Below the pieces are notes generated by a model, which did not search any database, was not told the DNA's origin, and worked only from the letters and a program-made list of their open reading frames with translations. A stretch of 64,000 bases of DNA from Rhodospirillaceae bacterium (lineage in GTDB: Bacteria > Pseudomonadota > Alphaproteobacteria > MPNO01 > UBA2964), in contig PAPV01000020.1 of assembly GCA_002709075.1 (NCBI GenBank), positions 1-64,000 of the forward strand, read 5' to 3'. The stretch's first letter is position 1. Each line of letters starts with the position of its first letter. A program made the translations under genes and the position numbers. This document shows positions 49,198 through 59,714 of the stretch, in pieces.

Positions 49198-50379
49198 TCA
49201 CTTGCGCAGTAAAAACTCTCTTCCGACTTTCACTCGCGGCTCACCGTTGTATTCCACAATGTCAGCAGTTGCGTATGTTTCCGGCCAATTTTCCGGGAGG
49301 TAACTGCCGGTGCCAATTATGTCAACTGGGGTATTAGCTGTCCCAAATATACGACATTTTGCCGGACTGAAGCCACTTGAACCAATAATTTTAACATTTT
49401 GGTAGCCTTTTTCATTAAGGGCATCACGAAGATGCCATATAGCTGCAGATGAGACTCCTGGTCCCACAAGAAATGACAATTCGTTCTCCAGGCGATATCC
49501 TCGTACAACATCCGGTACATGTTTTTCTAATACTGCATAAGAGACTGTTGGATCTAATTTTTCCACATAACGACTTCCTGGTGTGTCCATTCGAACTGCG
49601 AGTGAGCCGTCCTCTACACGTTTTGGAAAGTGTGCTGCGACGCTTAATGAGTCCGTGATTTCGTGCGCAAAATAATCAACCAATACTGTCATAGGTTTAT
49701 TTGGAAAAGCCTCATCGAACATTTGTGCCGCCCGTAATGTACTACCAGCATAACCAACAAAAGCGTGAGGCATTGTACCGAGTCCGCTTTTTTGATCAAA
49801 ATAATGGGCTGTAGCGTCGGTTGCATTACCGATGAATCCGGTAGCGCCGGAAGTATCTTTTGCTTTTTGTGATCCTACTGAGGCAGCATAGGCCATCATT
49901 TCTGCCATTTCAGAGCCCGCACAATGCCGAGCATCCATAGCTAAGAACGATACATTTGGTAACTCCGAACACATCGTAAAAGCATTATATGCCGCAACGC
50001 ATGCTGGTCCAATTCTTTGTAACAGAAGTGTCTCTAAGTCAACTAGCTGAGAAAACTGTCCGGAGATATACATTATGGGTTCACCGGCCCCTACCCATTC
50101 TCCTTCTGGATACCGCAAGTCTACATCAAATTTTGTGTTGCGCCTATATGCCATATCCGTCAGCCATTTTATCCCAAGTCGGGGCGCTGAAATTACTGGA
50201 CGACGCATAAAAATTGCGTAGGTCACGCGCGCATCACCGAATTTATTAATAGTTTCTTTGGACAAAACAAAATATTTGTCAGTCCAAAGAGAAATCTCTC
50301 TCTCTTCTGCTGGCCAACTGTTTTCCTCACGGTTAACCGAAGCCGAAAAAGATTTATTTGGGATGGTTGGCGGAGGCAT
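49198..50379 (-). CDS. nicotinate phosphoribosyltransferase family protein
   Basis: 393-residue protein of the nicotinate/quinolinate phosphoribosyltransferase fold. LWTDKYFVLSKETINKFGDARVTYAIF at the N-terminus, DARHCAGSEMAEMMAYAASVGS, ATGFIGNATDATAHYF, GTMPHAFVGYAGSTLRAAQMF and IIGSSGFSP with GTGSYLPE match the family. It would make NAD from nicotinate by salvage. It stands alone on the minus strand, convergent with surf1 and divergent from the M32 gene. Confidence 0.88.
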   Translation of the reverse strand: MPPPTIPNKSFSASVNREENSWPAEEREISLWTDKYFVLSKETINKFGDARVTYAIFMRRPVISAPRLGIKWLTDMAYRRNTKFDVDLRYPEGEWVGAGEPIMYISGQFSQLVDLETLLLQRIGPACVAAYNAFTMCSELPNVSFLAMDARHCAGSEMAEMMAYAASVGSQKAKDTSGATGFIGNATDATAHYFDQKSGLGTMPHAFVGYAGSTLRAAQMFDEAFPNKPMTVLVDYFAHEITDSLSVAAHFPKRVEDGSLAVRMDTPGSRYVEKLDPTVSYAVLEKHVPDVVRGYRLENELSFLVGPGVSSAAIWHLRDALNEKGYQNVKIIGSSGFSPAKCRIFGTANTPVDIIGTGSYLPENWPETYATADIVEYNGEPRVKVGREFLLRK

Positions 50380-50487
50380 CAGAAAATCCTATATCTCGTA
50401 CAACTGTTTTTTATTATTGAAACATAAAAATCTAAATACATGAAATCGCGTTTGGCGCATACTTGTTATATTTAAGAAGAAAACTCT

Positions 50488-51981
50488 ATGGTTAAGTCTC
50501 CCTATAAAGAACTTGAAAAGTATTTTAGACGAATTGGCGCTTTAAATGAAGTGTTGGGTATCCTAAATTGGGATATGGCGGTGGTAATGCCATCAGGTGC
50601 AGCTGAAAATCGGGCACGACAAATTGCTGAGATCAATCTTATAATTCATGAAATTCTTAATGAACCTGAAATAAAAGACCTTTTGGCGGAGGCCGAGTCT
50701 ATACCAATATCTGACAAGTTAATGAAAGCCAATTTGGCTGAAATGAAGCGTATGTATGTCCATTCGACAGCAATGGATGCTAGTCTTGTGTCTGCATTAA
50801 CTGAAACCTCCACCAATTGTGAAATGTGCTGGCGTGAAGCACGCTCTGAAAATAACTTTTCCGGAATTAAAAAAAATTTTGAATATTTATTATCATTGGT
50901 TAGGGAAAAAGCAGCCTGCAAAGCAGATGCCTTAGATTGTTCCCCTTATGACTCGTTAATTAATGAGTTTGAACCTGGAATAAAACAATCAGAAATTGAT
51001 ATTTTATTTGATGATTTGCTTAGGATTCTTCCAGATATTTATCACAGGACATTAGAAAGACAAAAAAGAGTACCCTCTCCAGTTCATCCTAAAGGCCCAT
51101 TTTCAATTGAGTCCCAGCGAAAGCTTGGTGTGCAGATGATGAAGCGTTTGGGATTTGATTTTGACCATGGTAGACTTGATGTAAGCTTGCATCCTTTTTG
51201 TGGAGGATCGCCGGGAGATATCCGTATCACTACCCGCTACTACGAAGACGATTTTACACAGGGTCTTATGGGTGTAATGCATGAGACTGGCCACGCACTA
51301 TATGAATCCAACCTCCCGAAAAAATGGCGTCTGCAGCCCGTTGGTCAAGCGCGTGGTATGACAATTCATGAAAGTCAATCCTTATTGATTGAGATGCAGA
51401 TTTGCCGAAGTACAGAATTTATTGTATTTGCCGCTCCTTTAATGAGAGCAGCATTTGGCGGACACGAGTCTTTGTGGGAAGTTGATAACATCGCCTCTCT
51501 AACACGTAGAGTAATACCCAATTATATAAGAGTTGACGCAGATGAGGTTACCTATCCTTTTCATGTAATTTTGCGCTATGAATTAGAAAAAGCTCTTATT
51601 AAGGGCGATTTGTTGGTTTCCGATATCCCAAGTGCATGGAACAGCGGCATCAAGGATTTTCTCGGTATAACTCCGCCTGATGATGGGAAAGGGTGCTTAC
51701 AAGATATCCACTGGTTTTCTGGGGCGTTCGGTTACTTTCCTACTTATACGTTAGGGGCACTCGCTGCCGCGCAGATGGCCGCCACTATTCGCCATCAAAA
51801 CCCGGATGCACAGGAATTAATATCAAAAGGTGATTTTAAAGTGTTTACCGATTGGTGTGCCAGAAACATTCATGCGAAAGCTTCATTTTTAGGTACTAAT
51901 GATATACTCGTTGAAGCAACGGGCCACTCCCTGGGAACTTCTGATTTCCATAAGCATTTAGAGTCTCGCTATCTTGCTTGA
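50488..51981 (+). CDS. M32 family metallocarboxypeptidase (Taq-like)
   Basis: 497-residue cytoplasmic zinc carboxypeptidase. The zinc motif is HETGH (265-269) with the third ligand Glu295 in IHESQSLL. Family blocks LNWDMAVVMPSGAAENRARQ, GDIRITTRYYEDDF, GMTIHESQS, and IRVDADEVTYPFHVILRYELE are all seen. Length is normal. It is followed 64 bases later by thrC on the same strand. Confidence 0.95.
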   Translation: MVKSPYKELEKYFRRIGALNEVLGILNWDMAVVMPSGAAENRARQIAEINLIIHEILNEPEIKDLLAEAESIPISDKLMKANLAEMKRMYVHSTAMDASLVSALTETSTNCEMCWREARSENNFSGIKKNFEYLLSLVREKAACKADALDCSPYDSLINEFEPGIKQSEIDILFDDLLRILPDIYHRTLERQKRVPSPVHPKGPFSIESQRKLGVQMMKRLGFDFDHGRLDVSLHPFCGGSPGDIRITTRYYEDDFTQGLMGVMHETGHALYESNLPKKWRLQPVGQARGMTIHESQSLLIEMQICRSTEFIVFAAPLMRAAFGGHESLWEVDNIASLTRRVIPNYIRVDADEVTYPFHVILRYELEKALIKGDLLVSDIPSAWNSGIKDFLGITPPDDGKGCLQDIHWFSGAFGYFPTYTLGALAAAQMAATIRHQNPDAQELISKGDFKVFTDWCARNIHAKASFLGTNDILVEATGHSLGTSDFHKHLESRYLA

Positions 51982-52045
51982 CCCGTCGTTCAAGAACGCT
52001 AGTGTGGTCCGCCGGCGAGTGTTGATGATTTAGGAGTTCTGATAA

Positions 52046-53449
52046 TTGAAATATATTAGCACAAGAGGTAAAGCGCCCGTTCTTGGCTTTGAAGATGTGA
52101 TGTTATCAGGCCTTGCCGTAGATGGAGGTCTTTATGTTCCTCAGGAATGGCCATCTTTTACAACTAAACAAATATCAGAGATGCAGGGTTCGTCATATAA
52201 CGAAATTGCGGAAAAAGTTACAATGCCTTTTGTCGATGGTGAATTGGATAATGTTACCCTGCGTAAATTGATAGAAGATTCTTACTCAAGATTTGGACAT
52301 CCGGACAAGGCACCACTTATCCAAATTGAAAAAAACATGTGGGTATTAGAATTATTTCATGGCCCCACATTAGCGTTCAAAGATTTTGCTCTGCAGTTGC
52401 TCGGAAATTTGTTTGAAGAGGTTTTAAAACGACGTGAACAACGAATTACAATTGTCGGAGCGACATCGGGTGATACCGGTTCTGCAGCGATTGAGGCCTG
52501 TAAATTCAGGGATAACATTGATATCTTTATTTTGCATCCCGAGGGTCGGACTTCAGAAATACAGCGCCGTCAAATGACCACAGTAGATGCAAAAAATGTT
52601 CATAACATATCAATACAGGGGTCTTTTGATGATTGTCAGGATTTAGTGAAGCTTATGTTTGGTGATATGGATTTTCGAAATAATCATAATTTGTCCGCCG
52701 TAAATTCAATTAATTGGGTGAGAATAATGGCGCAGGTAGTATATTATTTCACGAGTGCCCTTGCGCTCGGCGCACCAGATAAAAAAATTAGTTATGCGGT
52801 TCCTACCGGGAACTTTGGTGATGTTTTTGCCGGCTATGTGGCCAAAAAAATGGGGTTATCAATAGAACGATTAATAGTTGCTACTAATGCTAACGATATA
52901 CTTAGTAGATTTTTTGAGCGTAATGACATGTCGGTGCGGCCAGTTGTGTCAACTCTAAGCCCTTCTATGGATATTCAAGTTTCGAGTAATTTTGAGCGGT
53001 TGGTGTTTGACCTTGCGCAAAATGACTCCGGAGTGGTAAGGCGGGCTATTAAATCCTTCAGAGATACCGGACATATGGAGTTACCGTTCGGAATGCTTGA
53101 GTCAGCGCGTCAGACTTTTGCAGCAGCGCGGCTGGAAGATGAAGGTATTCTAGCTGTTATACGTTCACTTTGGAAAAGTTGTAATGTTGTTGTTGACCCG
53201 CATACCGCAACTGGTATTCATGCGGCAAAGGAAAAGCTATCGCAGCACGGAAATCCTGTTGTTGCTTTAGCTACCGCTCATCCAGCAAAGTTTCCCGACT
53301 CTGTTGCAGCCGCTATCGGGCATTCACCTAGATTACCGGACAAGCTATCCCACATTATGTCAGCGGATGAACAATATGTGGTACTTCCTGCTGATATAGA
53401 AACTGTCAAACAATATGTTGCAACTCATGCAAATAGTGTTGGAAGCTAG
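52046..53449 (+). CDS. thrC: threonine synthase
   Basis: PLP enzyme converting O-phosphohomoserine to threonine. TTG start at 52046 with TAGGAG about 9 bases upstream; the protein then begins KYISTRGKAPVLGFEDVML, the family start. The PLP-binding lysine is Lys112 in LAFKDFALQLLG, and GATSGDTGSAAIEA is the phosphate-binding loop. At 467 residues it is the long, bacterial/fungal form. Its stop is one base before the M16 gene ATG. thrB is in the same window at 58731-59696. Confidence 0.96.
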   Translation: MKYISTRGKAPVLGFEDVMLSGLAVDGGLYVPQEWPSFTTKQISEMQGSSYNEIAEKVTMPFVDGELDNVTLRKLIEDSYSRFGHPDKAPLIQIEKNMWVLELFHGPTLAFKDFALQLLGNLFEEVLKRREQRITIVGATSGDTGSAAIEACKFRDNIDIFILHPEGRTSEIQRRQMTTVDAKNVHNISIQGSFDDCQDLVKLMFGDMDFRNNHNLSAVNSINWVRIMAQVVYYFTSALALGAPDKKISYAVPTGNFGDVFAGYVAKKMGLSIERLIVATNANDILSRFFERNDMSVRPVVSTLSPSMDIQVSSNFERLVFDLAQNDSGVVRRAIKSFRDTGHMELPFGMLESARQTFAAARLEDEGILAVIRSLWKSCNVVVDPHTATGIHAAKEKLSQHGNPVVALATAHPAKFPDSVAAAIGHSPRLPDKLSHIMSADEQYVVLPADIETVKQYVATHANSVGS

Positions 53450-53450
53450 T

Positions 53451-54719
53451 ATGGAAGTTCAAAAAACAACGCTTAGCAATGGTTTGACAATCGTCACGGA
53501 TACTTTGGCAACCGTAGAAACTGTCTCTTTGGGTGTTTGGGTGCGAGTTGGTTCTCGCTACGAGTCCGCAGATTTCAATGGTATTTCTCATATGCTGGAA
53601 CATATGGCTTTTAAGGGAACAGAACAGCGTGACGCGCGGCAGATTGCTGAAGAAATTGAGTCAGTCGGAGGACATTTGAATGCTTTTACTTCAAGTGAGA
53701 CCACAGCGTATCATGCTTCGGTGATGAAAGAGAATGTGTTTCTTGCGTTGAATATGATTGCGGATATATTACAAAATTCTACTTTTTTAGATGAGGAGTT
53801 AACCCGTGAACGGGCTGTAATAATTCAAGAAATTGCGCATTCTCAAGACTCTCCTGAGGATCTTGTGTTTGAGTCCTTCCAGCAGCTCTCATATCCAGAG
53901 CATCCACTTGGCCGCTCCATTTTAGGGCAGTCAAATAATATCAAGAGGATACAACGCGAGGATCTATTTGACTTTATGAAAAAACATTATGGTGCTACGC
54001 GAATGATTGTTGCGGCTGCAGGAAACCTAGATCATGAGGTATTCTGTAGGTGGTGCGAGGATGTTTTTCCCGTCGTGAGTCGGGTAACTGGAGAAAAGCC
54101 TCAGGCAGCAAAATATCGTGGCGGGTTTTCTCATCTAGAGAGGAATTTTGAACAGCTGCATATGGTTGTGGGTTTCCCAGGGCCTAGCGCTCTAGACAGT
54201 AAGCGTTTTGCAGCTGGAGTTGGATCCATAATACTTGGTGGTGGCATGTCTTCACGATTATTTCAAGAAATACGCGAAAAACTAGGACTTGCATATGCAA
54301 TATATAGTTTTAATTCAACTTACGAGGATACGGGCCAATTTGGCGTTTACGCTGGCACTACATCCGGTCAAGCGAAGTTGCTGTTGGAGACGTTGCATGT
54401 AGAATTGAATAAGTATTTGTCGAGCTTAAAAGAAGAAGAACTTATTCGTGCAAAAGCCCAATTGCGGTCTGGAATACTTATGTCTTTAGAACGAACCTCT
54501 TCACGTGTGGAACGGATTGCACGTGATACTGCGCTTTTCGGTGCCCCTACCCCAATTGAACGAGTGATTGCATCTATAGATGATGTTTCACTCAATGACA
54601 TAAAGAGTTGTTTTCAGACTATTTTTTCGTGTGCACCGACTATTGCTACGGTTGGAACTAAACCTGATAACCTCGTTGATGAAGAAGTAACAAACATGTT
54701 TTCCAGAGTAATTCTTTAA
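53451..54719 (+). CDS. M16 family peptidase, processing-peptidase-like
   Basis: 422-residue cytoplasmic-looking M16 peptidase with no signal peptide. I used the ATG at 53451, just after the thrC stop. The zinc motif is HMLEH at 47-51, with VIIQEIAHSQDSPEDL supplying the distal Glu. GLAYAIYSFNSTYEDTG in the C-terminal half is typical of the family that includes the mitochondrial processing peptidase beta subunit. In Alphaproteobacteria this gene regularly follows thrC. Confidence 0.94.
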   Translation: MEVQKTTLSNGLTIVTDTLATVETVSLGVWVRVGSRYESADFNGISHMLEHMAFKGTEQRDARQIAEEIESVGGHLNAFTSSETTAYHASVMKENVFLALNMIADILQNSTFLDEELTRERAVIIQEIAHSQDSPEDLVFESFQQLSYPEHPLGRSILGQSNNIKRIQREDLFDFMKKHYGATRMIVAAAGNLDHEVFCRWCEDVFPVVSRVTGEKPQAAKYRGGFSHLERNFEQLHMVVGFPGPSALDSKRFAAGVGSIILGGGMSSRLFQEIREKLGLAYAIYSFNSTYEDTGQFGVYAGTTSGQAKLLLETLHVELNKYLSSLKEEELIRAKAQLRSGILMSLERTSSRVERIARDTALFGAPTPIERVIASIDDVSLNDIKSCFQTIFSCAPTIATVGTKPDNLVDEEVTNMFSRVIL

Positions 54720-54726
54720 AATCCTT

Positions 54727-55311
54727 TCAAGCGTGTCCTGCTTCTCCCGATAGCATGCTAATATCAATCCCCAATTTAAAAAGGGAAGTTACCCATTTCT
54801 TATCAATTTCAGAACCAAATATGATATCAAAATCAGCAGGTGCACTCAGCCAACCATTTGCTTGTATCTCTTCATCCAATTGTCCAGGTGCCCAACCTGC
54901 ATAACCGAGTGCTAAAATACTATTCTTAGGTCCGGTCCCATTTGAAATTGCACGTAACATATCGACTGTAGCAGTTAGAGCAACGCCATCTTCAATGAGT
55001 AAAGACGCCTCTTCAATAAAATCTGCTGAATGTAAAACAAACCCCCTTCCGGTCTCCATTGGACCACCAAAATGCACAGGGATATTTTCATTCTTGTCCA
55101 ATACTGGCAGATTGAGTTGTTCCATCAGATCACAAAAATTTATGTTTTCTGCGAACCTATTTAATATTATACCCATTGCGCCTTCTTCTGTGTGTGCACA
55201 GATATATATAACGGTTCTAGAGAACCGTGGGTCTTCCATCTGTGGCATTGCTATCAATAATTGGCCAGAGAGATAGTCGGCATTTTCTGGGTCTATTTGT
55301 TTATCTTTCAT
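54727..55311 (-). CDS. UPF0301 (YqgE/AlgH) family protein
   Basis: 194-residue protein with [27 protein letters not shown], the UPF0301 N-terminal block, then [26 protein letters not shown], and [23 protein letters not shown]. The family's biochemical function is unsettled; AlgH was linked to alginate regulation. It is convergent with the M16 gene (7 bases between stops) and divergent from the DsbD-like gene. Confidence 0.93.
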   Translation of the reverse strand: MKDKQIDPENADYLSGQLLIAMPQMEDPRFSRTVIYICAHTEEGAMGIILNRFAENINFCDLMEQLNLPVLDKNENIPVHFGGPMETGRGFVLHSADFIEEASLLIEDGVALTATVDMLRAISNGTGPKNSILALGYAGWAPGQLDEEIQANGWLSAPADFDIIFGSEIDKKWVTSLFKLGIDISMLSGEAGHA

Positions 55312-55421
55312 TAAACTTTGTTTCGATTACTACTTTTCTTTGATGGTATACCTTATATTAAATTTTTCTAACAATTTATTAGCATGTTATCATAATCTAA
55401 CCATCATAATTAATTTAAGAA

Positions 55422-57569
55422 ATGAGTGAATATTTAATACAAAATTATTGCAAATTTTTTCGTTTAACGGCCAATGCAACGTGGATTTGGTTTTTGATTT
55501 GTACCTCAACACACGCTGCATCTAGCGAGAGCTTTGTAACAGATCACGGCGAAGTTAGATTGATATCTGCTGTAAATGCGGTTGGGGGCAAGAAAAAACA
55601 TTTATTTGGTTTACATTTCAAGATGAAGCCGGGTTGGAAAATATATTGGCGTTCCCCTGGTTCATCGGGATTTCCTCCAAAACTTAATTGGGACGGTTCG
55701 GAGAACATAGAGTCTATAAATATATCATGGCCATATCCAGAAAGATTCTCTGTGATAGGTGTGCAAACACTAGGATACAAAAACGAAGTGGTATTCCCCC
55801 TTACCTTACATATTGAGGAAGCAAAAAGAAAAGTAAGTCTTCGAGCCATTGTTTCGTACCTAACCTGTAATCATATTTGTATACCATATGAGGCAAAGCT
55901 ATTGTTGAGTGTGCCAATTGGTAAGGAGTCACCTGCTTATGAAGCTCAGATCATTAATCACTATTTAAAACTTGTTCCGGTGGATGGCCCTACAAATGGA
56001 ATGTCAATTTTACTAGCAGAAACCCATAAATCCAAAAAACAAGAAGTATTGAGCATTGCTTTGCGTTCGCAGAAACGAATATCAAACCCAGAAATATTTA
56101 TTGAAAGTGATACAGAATTTAGATTTGGTAAGATAAAACGAGTTAATTACCGTGATTCCAATACAGCTGTTTTTGACTTGGAACTATTTCCCCCCCTTGG
56201 AATTCCAGAGGATAATCGCGGGCTCTCCGGTGAATTGCTGCAAGTCACTGTAGTGGATGATGGTTTAGCCTTCGAACAAAAAATAAGAGTTCCTGATAGG
56301 CCAGCCTTCGTAACTAATGAACTCACTCCTAAAACTATTAAAACCAGTTGGTTTGAGTTGTTTAGTATTATCGGAATTGCTGTGTTGGGTGGTTTTATAT
56401 TAAATTTTATGCCCTGTGTATTGCCAGTTATTTCATTAAAATTACTCTCTGTTATAAATTACAGTGGGGTGGAAAAAAATAGGGTCAGACAAGGTTTCTT
56501 GGCTACATCAGCAGGAATTTTTGCGTCTTTTTTTGTTTTAGCAACTGGTGCGGTGATTATGAAGGTAACCGGACAGGAAGTTGGTTGGGGCGTTCAGTTT
56601 CAAAACCCGATCTTTCTTGTGGTGTTAGCGTCGTTGACTATACTATTTGCAGCAAATTTGTGGGGTTTTTTTGAGTTTAGAACCCCAAATATCATATCCA
56701 AAGTAGCACAAAAAATATTTTTGGATGAAGGTAAAACCGGTCATTTTTTCGCGGGTGCGCTGACGACTGTTATGGCAACCCCTTGTTCTGCTCCATTTCT
56801 GGGGACAGCGATTGGCTTCTCATTGGCTAGAGGACCTATTGAAATTTATGCGATTTTTGCAGCTCTAGCGTTTGGCCTCTCTGTTCCTTTTTTAGTAATA
56901 GCAGCTTTTCCGAAATTTGTTAATATTTTGCCTAGACCTGGGGCTTGGATGTCTCATTTAAGAAAATTTTTAGGTCTTGCTCTGATTGTAACAAGTATGT
57001 GGCTTATGTCTGTTTTAGTCACTATTGTTGGTATGAATGCAGTGTACGGTGTTGTTATCGGAATAAGTTTTATCTTCGTTAGCCTATATTTTTCACAGTT
57101 TAATTGGATCATTACTGGGACAACAATCGGATTGGCCATCGTTTGTATTTTGACATCACTTATTATTTTTCAAGAGACTAAGGAAAAACTTGTTGATCAG
57201 AAATCGATATATTGGCAAAAATTTGATCCAGAAAAAATCGAAAGTTACGTCGATGATGGAAAAATTGTTTTTATAGATATAACAGCAGATTGGTGTATCA
57301 CTTGTTTATTCAACAAAAAAATGGTCCTGATGAAAGATGATATAGTACAAAAATTGAATTCTGATGATGTCGTGGCAATGCAAGGTGACTGGACACTGCC
57401 GAACCCCATAATAATGAAATTTTTAAAGCAATTTAACCGTTTCGGAATTCCATTTAACATAGTTTTTAGGAAGCATGATAGGAAAGGATTAATCTTACCT
57501 GAAGTATTAACTAATGAAATAGTGAAAAAAAGTTTGCGCCAATCGACAAGTATATTAAAAAATAAGTAA
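55422..57569 (+). CDS. DsbD/ScsB-like thiol:disulfide interchange protein
   Basis: 715-residue three-part membrane reductase. After a signal peptide (cleavage near THAASS), the periplasmic N-terminal domain contains a Cys pair C149-x3-C153 in TCNHICIP. The membrane domain (about 310-600) has Cys332 in MPCVLP and Cys455 in TPCSAPF, the electron-carrying pair. The C-terminal thioredoxin domain has WCITC with Cys625 and Cys628 and cis-Pro in GIPFN. It carries electrons from cytoplasmic thioredoxin to periplasmic partners. It abuts the DUF4864 gene tail to tail. Confidence 0.9.
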   Translation: MSEYLIQNYCKFFRLTANATWIWFLICTSTHAASSESFVTDHGEVRLISAVNAVGGKKKHLFGLHFKMKPGWKIYWRSPGSSGFPPKLNWDGSENIESINISWPYPERFSVIGVQTLGYKNEVVFPLTLHIEEAKRKVSLRAIVSYLTCNHICIPYEAKLLLSVPIGKESPAYEAQIINHYLKLVPVDGPTNGMSILLAETHKSKKQEVLSIALRSQKRISNPEIFIESDTEFRFGKIKRVNYRDSNTAVFDLELFPPLGIPEDNRGLSGELLQVTVVDDGLAFEQKIRVPDRPAFVTNELTPKTIKTSWFELFSIIGIAVLGGFILNFMPCVLPVISLKLLSVINYSGVEKNRVRQGFLATSAGIFASFFVLATGAVIMKVTGQEVGWGVQFQNPIFLVVLASLTILFAANLWGFFEFRTPNIISKVAQKIFLDEGKTGHFFAGALTTVMATPCSAPFLGTAIGFSLARGPIEIYAIFAALAFGLSVPFLVIAAFPKFVNILPRPGAWMSHLRKFLGLALIVTSMWLMSVLVTIVGMNAVYGVVIGISFIFVSLYFSQFNWIITGTTIGLAIVCILTSLIIFQETKEKLVDQKSIYWQKFDPEKIESYVDDGKIVFIDITADWCITCLFNKKMVLMKDDIVQKLNSDDVVAMQGDWTLPNPIIMKFLKQFNRFGIPFNIVFRKHDRKGLILPEVLTNEIVKKSLRQSTSILKNK

Positions 57570-57986
57570 CTAGATTAATTCTCCCTCTATTTTACCCATT
57601 ATAACATTGTCGATTTTCCAAAACCCTTGATAACTTTTCACCATTTTATAAGCTGCAATCCAATCAGAGCCAGTTGGCTCTGTGAACTTTATTATTTGTA
57701 TTGGGTTATTGGCTCTAGAAACCAATATCTGGAACCTCCATTCTGTTGCGTTTAACAGAGGAGAGTAAAGATCTCTTATCATATTCATAAAATTATTTGC
57801 AGACTTGTAAGCGGTTTGAACCTCACTACTGGCTGCGGAGAATGCCTTTTCAGCGTCACCCATTCCAAACGCAACTAATTGTGATTCAATTACTGCTCTA
57901 ATATCAGACACGTCAGTTTCATCAACCCTCGCTGAACTCGTGCCATGAAAAAATAAAAGACAAACAAAAAAGAATAAATACCTCAT
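57570..57986 (-). CDS. DUF4864-like exported protein
   Basis: 138-residue protein; I chose the ATG at 57986, giving a clean signal peptide MRYLFFFVCLLFFHGTSSA, whereas an upstream ATG at 58025 adds 13 polar residues. The mature part, DIRAVIESQLVAFGMGDAEKAF followed by NNFMNMIRDLYSPLL and WIAAYKMVKSYQGFWKIDNV, resembles DUF4864 (a SnoaL/NTF2-like fold). Function unknown; probably periplasmic. Confidence 0.7.
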   Translation of the reverse strand: MRYLFFFVCLLFFHGTSSARVDETDVSDIRAVIESQLVAFGMGDAEKAFSAASSEVQTAYKSANNFMNMIRDLYSPLLNATEWRFQILVSRANNPIQIIKFTEPTGSDWIAAYKMVKSYQGFWKIDNVIMGKIEGELI

Positions 57987-58239
57987 GTATTGTATACGTG
58001 TGGTTTTTTTATGCAGTTCACACATTAAAAAGATCTAATTATTCAAAATTACTAATAATCTGTTTTTCTTATAAAACTGAAGTTAAACTTGCGAAGTGAA
58101 GTGCAGTAGGTTTTTTACATTTAAGTATTTTGTTACTAACATAATTCACTTTATTCTTACAAAATTGATGTTTAGTTAAAATCAATATAAATGTATTCGG
58201 AACTACAAAACCAATACTAATTAGTTGCGTTTTAAATTT
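57987..58239. other. intergenic region between DUF4864 gene and rnhA
   Basis: About 250 bases of AT-rich DNA between two minus-strand genes (rnhA ends at 58240 and the DUF4864 gene starts at 57986). No gene, RNA or clear terminator is seen; it likely contains the DUF4864 promoter and rnhA 3' end signals. Confidence 0.4.
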
Positions 58240-58731
58240 TTACTTATCTGTGGAAGCACAAGAATTTTGAATAGTTTTGCCAACTAGATTGTGTTCCAGG
58301 CCCTGACGGGCAAGAGCATCCGCGCGTTCATTTTCCGGATGACCGGCATGCCCTTTGATCCATTTCCAATCTATTTCGTGTGGGATTGATGCTTTATCTA
58401 AACGTTGCCACAATTCTGAATTTTTTACCGGTTTTTTTGACGCTGTTTTCCAATTGTTGAGCTTCCAATTATTGATCCATTTCGTAATTCCGTCACGCAA
58501 ATAAATACTATCGGTGTATAGCACTACTGCCGCTGGTTCTCGGAGATGCTCTAGCGCTTCAATTGCGGCCATTAATTCCATTCGATTATTGGTTGTATTT
58601 TTTTCCCCGCCGTAAAGTTCTCGCTTTTTATCATTGTAGCGTAAAAACACTCCCCAGCCCCCAGGACCAGGATTGCCCGAGCAAGCACCGTCCGTGTATA
58701 TTTCTACAAAGTTTTTTTTATCCAATATCAT
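58240..58731 (-). CDS. rnhA: ribonuclease HI
   Basis: Cleaves RNA in RNA-DNA hybrids. The 163-residue enzyme shows the catalytic acids Asp14 in [17 protein letters not shown], Glu52 in [10 protein letters not shown], Asp74 in YTDSIYL and Asp138 in NERADALA, with His128 in KGHAGH. The ATG overlaps the thrB stop by one base. The ispH-thrB-rnhA order is a well-known alphaproteobacterial cluster. Confidence 0.97.
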   Translation of the reverse strand: MILDKKNFVEIYTDGACSGNPGPGGWGVFLRYNDKKRELYGGEKNTTNNRMELMAAIEALEHLREPAAVVLYTDSIYLRDGITKWINNWKLNNWKTASKKPVKNSELWQRLDKASIPHEIDWKWIKGHAGHPENERADALARQGLEHNLVGKTIQNSCASTDK

Positions 58732-59696
58732 TAGTGCCTCGTGAGATAATCAGTATTTGGATCATTTTGCTGATGAAATTGCAACCGAGCAATATAATCA
58801 AGTGGATCTTTTTGATTTACTAAAGCACCTGTTTTTTGATTAAGAACATCATACAAACGGGTAAGTAGAAAACGCAGTGCGGCTCCTCTACATAAAATTG
58901 GTAGCGCACTAGTTTCTGCTTTGGTTAGCGGACGAATACGATTGTAGCCCGCAATTAGGGCTTCGCAGCGATCGATACAAAACTCTAATTTATGACTAAA
59001 ACACCAAGCATTAATGCATATTGCTATCTCGTAAGCCAGTATTTCATTACATGCGAAATAAAAATCAATTATACCAGACAGGGTTTCATCTAGGAAAAAT
59101 ACATTGTCTGGAAAAAGATCAGCGTGAATTATTCCTGTTGGAAGATCATTCGGCCAATTTTTTTTAAGAAAATTTACTTCTTTCCATATGAAATTAGCAA
59201 GTCCTCTGCTAATTTCATCAGCACGACTTTTTGTATTCATTGCCAACTCCAACCATCCACTCGGACCTAACGTGTTTTTTCTTTGAAAATTTAGATCAGA
59301 TGCCGCAAGATGAAGTTTCGCTGCAGCTTCTCCTAGTTGATAACAATGTTTAAAGGTTATGTCTTTTTGCCATACACCATGTAAGAAACTACAAATAACA
59401 GCTGGTTTTCCGCAAAGTGCCCGTAAACACGTTCCGTCTCTTGCACGCACCGGTACAGGGGTGGGGAACTTTTTTTTAGCTAAATGCTCCATTAAACTAA
59501 GGAAAAAGGGCAAATCTTTGCGTTCTACTCGTTTTTCGTAAAGCGTAAGAATGTAGTCGTTTTTTGTAGTACGAAGAAAAAAGTTTGAGTTCTCTACTCC
59601 TTCAGCTATGCCCCTATACTCAATAACTTCGCCTAAATCATATTTGGAAATGAATTCTCTAAGTTCATCATCTGAAATTGCCGTGTAGACTGCCAT
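58731..59696 (-). CDS. thrB: homoserine kinase, type II (aminoglycoside-kinase fold)
   Basis: 321-residue kinase phosphorylating homoserine for threonine synthesis. The block [19 protein letters not shown] and [15 protein letters not shown] are typical of the type II enzyme. The catalytic loop is [13 protein letters not shown] and the metal-binding motif [10 protein letters not shown]. It sits between ispH (18 bases) and rnhA (overlap), and thrC is in this window. Confidence 0.94.
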   Translation of the reverse strand: MAVYTAISDDELREFISKYDLGEVIEYRGIAEGVENSNFFLRTTKNDYILTLYEKRVERKDLPFFLSLMEHLAKKKFPTPVPVRARDGTCLRALCGKPAVICSFLHGVWQKDITFKHCYQLGEAAAKLHLAASDLNFQRKNTLGPSGWLELAMNTKSRADEISRGLANFIWKEVNFLKKNWPNDLPTGIIHADLFPDNVFFLDETLSGIIDFYFACNEILAYEIAICINAWCFSHKLEFCIDRCEALIAGYNRIRPLTKAETSALPILCRGAALRFLLTRLYDVLNQKTGALVNQKDPLDYIARLQFHQQNDPNTDYLTRH

Positions 59697-59714
59697 GGAC
59701 TTAGGTTTTCAAGA

